Below are positions 61,601-64,000 of a stretch of DNA of 64,000 bases, in pieces. This stretch comes from Gordius sp. MW1 (lineage: Eukaryota; Nematomorpha; Gordioida; Gordea; Gordiidae). Where the stretch lies: contig OZ038530.1 in assembly GCA_964036665.1 (NCBI GenBank), positions 310,001 to 374,000 of the forward strand, in the 5' to 3' direction. Positions within the stretch are counted from its first letter, which is position 1. Each line of letters begins with the position of its first letter. The notes beneath the pieces were generated by a model. The model made no database searches and was not told the origin of the DNA. It saw only the letters and a list, made by a program, of their open reading frames with translations. The translations under genes and the position numbers were made by a program.

Positions 61601-64000
61601 ACCGTCCGTTACCGTCCGTGACCATCCGTGACTATCCGTGACCATCCGTGACCGTCCGTGACCATCCGTGACCGTCCGTGACCATCCGTGACCGTCCGTG
61701 ACCATCCGTGACCATCCGTGACCTTCCGTGACCATCCGTGACCGTCCGTGTCCATCCGTGACCATCCGTGACCTTCCGTGACAGTCCGTGACCATCCGTG
61801 ACTATCCGTGACCGTCCGTGACCGTCCGTGACCATCCGTGACCATCCGTGACTATCCGTGTCCGTCCGTTGTCCGTCCGTCCTTCCAACGTAAATAATGC
61901 TTAGATAGCAAATTAAAGCCAAATTATTTATTTTTTAATTGCTATGCAATTTTTGGGTCTCGCTTTTTGTTGTCCGTCCGTTGTGCGTCCGTGTCCGTCA
62001 GTTGTTCGTCCGTGTCTGTCCGTGACCGTTCGTTGTCCGTCCGTTCTTCCAACGTAAATAATGCTTAGATAGCAAATTAAAGCCACATTATTTATTTTTT
62101 AATTGCTATGCAATTTATGTGTCTCGCTTTTTGTTGTCCGTCCGTTGTCCGTCCGTGACCATCCGTAACCTTCCGTGACCGTCCGTGTCCGTCAGTGTCC
62201 ATCCGTGACCGTCCGTTGTCCGTCCGTCCTTCCAACGTAAATAATGCTTAGATAGCAAATTAAAGCCACATTATTTATTTTTTAATTGTTATGCAATTTA
62301 TGGGCTCGCTTTTTGTTGTCCATCCGTTGTCCGTCCGTGACCATCCGTGACCGTCCGTGACCGTCCGTGACCGTCCGTGACCATCCGTGACCGTCCGTGA
62401 CCATCCGTGACTATCCGTGAACATCCGTGACCGTCCGTTGTCCGTCCGTCCTTCCAACGTAAATAATGCTTAGATAGATATCAAATTAAAGCCAAATTAT
62501 TTATTTTTTAATTGCTATGCAATTTATGTGTCTCGCTTTTTATTGTCCGTCCGTTGTCCGTCCGTGACCATCCGTGACCGTCCGTGTCCGTCCGTGTCCA
62601 TCCGTGACCATCCGTTGTCCGTCTGTCCTTCCAACGTAAATAATGCTTAGATAGCAAATTAAAGCCAAATTATTTATTTTTTGGGTCTCGCTTTTTGTTG
62701 TCCGTCCGTTGTCCGTCCATGTCCGTCCGTGACCGTCCGTGTCCGTCCGTGACCGTCCGTGACCATCCGTGACCGTCCGTGACCGTCCGTGACCATCCGT
62801 GATAGTCCGTGACCATCCGTGACCATCCGTGACCGTCCGTGACCATCCGTGACCGTCCGTGACCATCCGTGATAGTCCGTGACCGTCCGTGACCATCTGT
62901 GACCGTCCGTGACCATCTGTGACCGTCCGTGACCATCCGTGACCGTCCCTGACCATCCGTGTCCGTCCGTGTTCGTCCGTCCTTCCAACGTAAATAATGC
63001 TTAGATAGCAAATTAAAGCCGAATTATTTATTTTTTAATTGCTATGCAATTTATGGGCTCGCTTTTTGTTGTCCGTCCGTGACCATCCGTGACCATCCGT
63101 GACCATCCGTGACCGTCCGTGCCATCCGTGACCGTCCGTGACCATCCGTGACCATCCGTGACCGTCCGTGACCATCCGTGACCGTCCGTGACCGTCCGTG
63201 ACCATCCGTGACCGTCCGTGACTATCCGTGACCGTCCGTGACCATCCGTGACCGTCCGTGACCATCCGTGACCATACGTGACCGTCCGTGACCATCCGTG
63301 ACCGTCCGTCCTTCCAACGTAAATAATGCTTAGATAGCAAATTAAAGCCAAATTATTTATTTTTTAATTGCTATGCAATTTATGGGCTCGCTTTTTGTTG
63401 TCCGTCCGTTGTCCGTCCGTGACGATCAGTGACGATCCGTGACCGTCCGTCCTTCCAACCTAAATAATGCTTAGATAGCAAATTAAAGCCAAATTATTTA
63501 TTTTTTAATTGCTATGCAATTTATGGGCTCGCTTTTTGTTGTCCGTACGTTGTCCGTCCGTGTCCGTCCGTCCTGCCCAACGTAAATAATGCTTAGATAC
63601 ATATCAAATTAGAGCCAAAATGATTTATTTTTTAATTGCTCTGCAATATATGGGCTCGCTTGTGTCCGTCCCTGTCCGTCCGTGTCGTTTCGTGACCGTC
63701 CGTTACCGTCCGTGACCATCCGTGACTATCCGTGACCATCCGTGACCATCCGTGACCATCCGTGACCATCCGTGACCAGCCGTGACCGTCCGTGACCATC
63801 CGTGACCGTCCGTGTCTGTCCGTGTCCGTCCGTGACGATCCGTGACCATCCGTAACCGTCCGTGACGATCCGTGACCATCCGTGACGGTCCGTGTCCGTC
63901 CGTTGTCCGTCCGTCCTTCCAACGTAAATAATGCTTAGATAGATATCAAATTAAAGCCAAATTATTTATTTTTTTAATTGCTATGCAATTTATGGGCTCG
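55604..64000 (+). repeat. Compound satellite, forward block to window end
   Basis: The forward array resumes with gaccatatgtgaccgtccg directly after the reverse block. From about 56.8 kb it repeats the order of units found at 35.0-41.9 kb. Examples are the ccttataacg landmark at 35266 and 57064, and the agatacatatcaaattagag landmark near 41480 and 63596. The offset grows from about 21.8 to about 22.1 kb. The block runs past the window edge. Confidence 0.9.

Overview
The window is nuclear animal DNA, almost entirely repetitive, with one block of mitochondrial sequence inside it. The mitochondrial genes read sensibly only with TGA = Trp, ATA = Met and AGA = Ser, which is the invertebrate mitochondrial code, so the source is an invertebrate animal with fast-evolving mitochondrial proteins. 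The species cannot be named from the sequence. The nuclear part carries hAT DNA transposons, an RTE-like LINE, MITEs and a very large minisatellite. No host protein-coding gene was found.

Layout. Bases 1-4134: a truncated LINE reverse transcriptase at the left edge (minus strand), a duplicated 0.5 kb segment that contains a hAT-type MITE, and AT-rich DNA without genes. Bases 4135-10374: an old hAT transposon with inverted repeats of about 310 bp. Its BED-finger transposase is broken by frameshifts and by a 1.44 kb non-autonomous element (called element A here), and other small elements are nested in it. Bases 10375-10615: a 32-bp tandem repeat. Bases 10616-64000: a compound satellite of well over 100 units. 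Each unit is an AT-rich spacer of about 110-120 bp followed by a variable run of the decamer ccgtgacc(a/g)t. The array switches strand at about 10.99 kb, across the mitochondrial block, and at about 55.60 kb. It is interrupted by a second element A copy in the opposite orientation (14718-17213), which itself carries a fresh 801-bp hAT MITE and a tRNA-like remnant, and by a near-complete RTE-type LINE (23364-26455) with an 18-bp target duplication and a single nonsense codon.

Bases 46054-48793: mitochondrial DNA with a cox1 gene (one 1-nt frameshift, about 80 C-terminal codons missing) and the C-terminal half of atp6. Three large palindromes sit against these genes. The atp6 frame runs straight into the satellite. 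This is either a nuclear mitochondrial insertion (NUMT), a piece of a palindrome-punctuated and possibly fragmented mitochondrial genome joined to satellite, or an assembly chimera.

Main inferences: the satellite spacer contains the terminal sequence of element A, including the inverted repeat attgc-ata-gcaat and the (gtcc)n tract, so the satellite probably arose by amplification of a transposon end. The decamer has a 10-bp period and its minus strand is open in all three frames with the same decapeptide, which explains the many ORFs without implying a protein. A tract at 35.0-41.9 kb is repeated in direct orientation at 56.8-64.0 kb.
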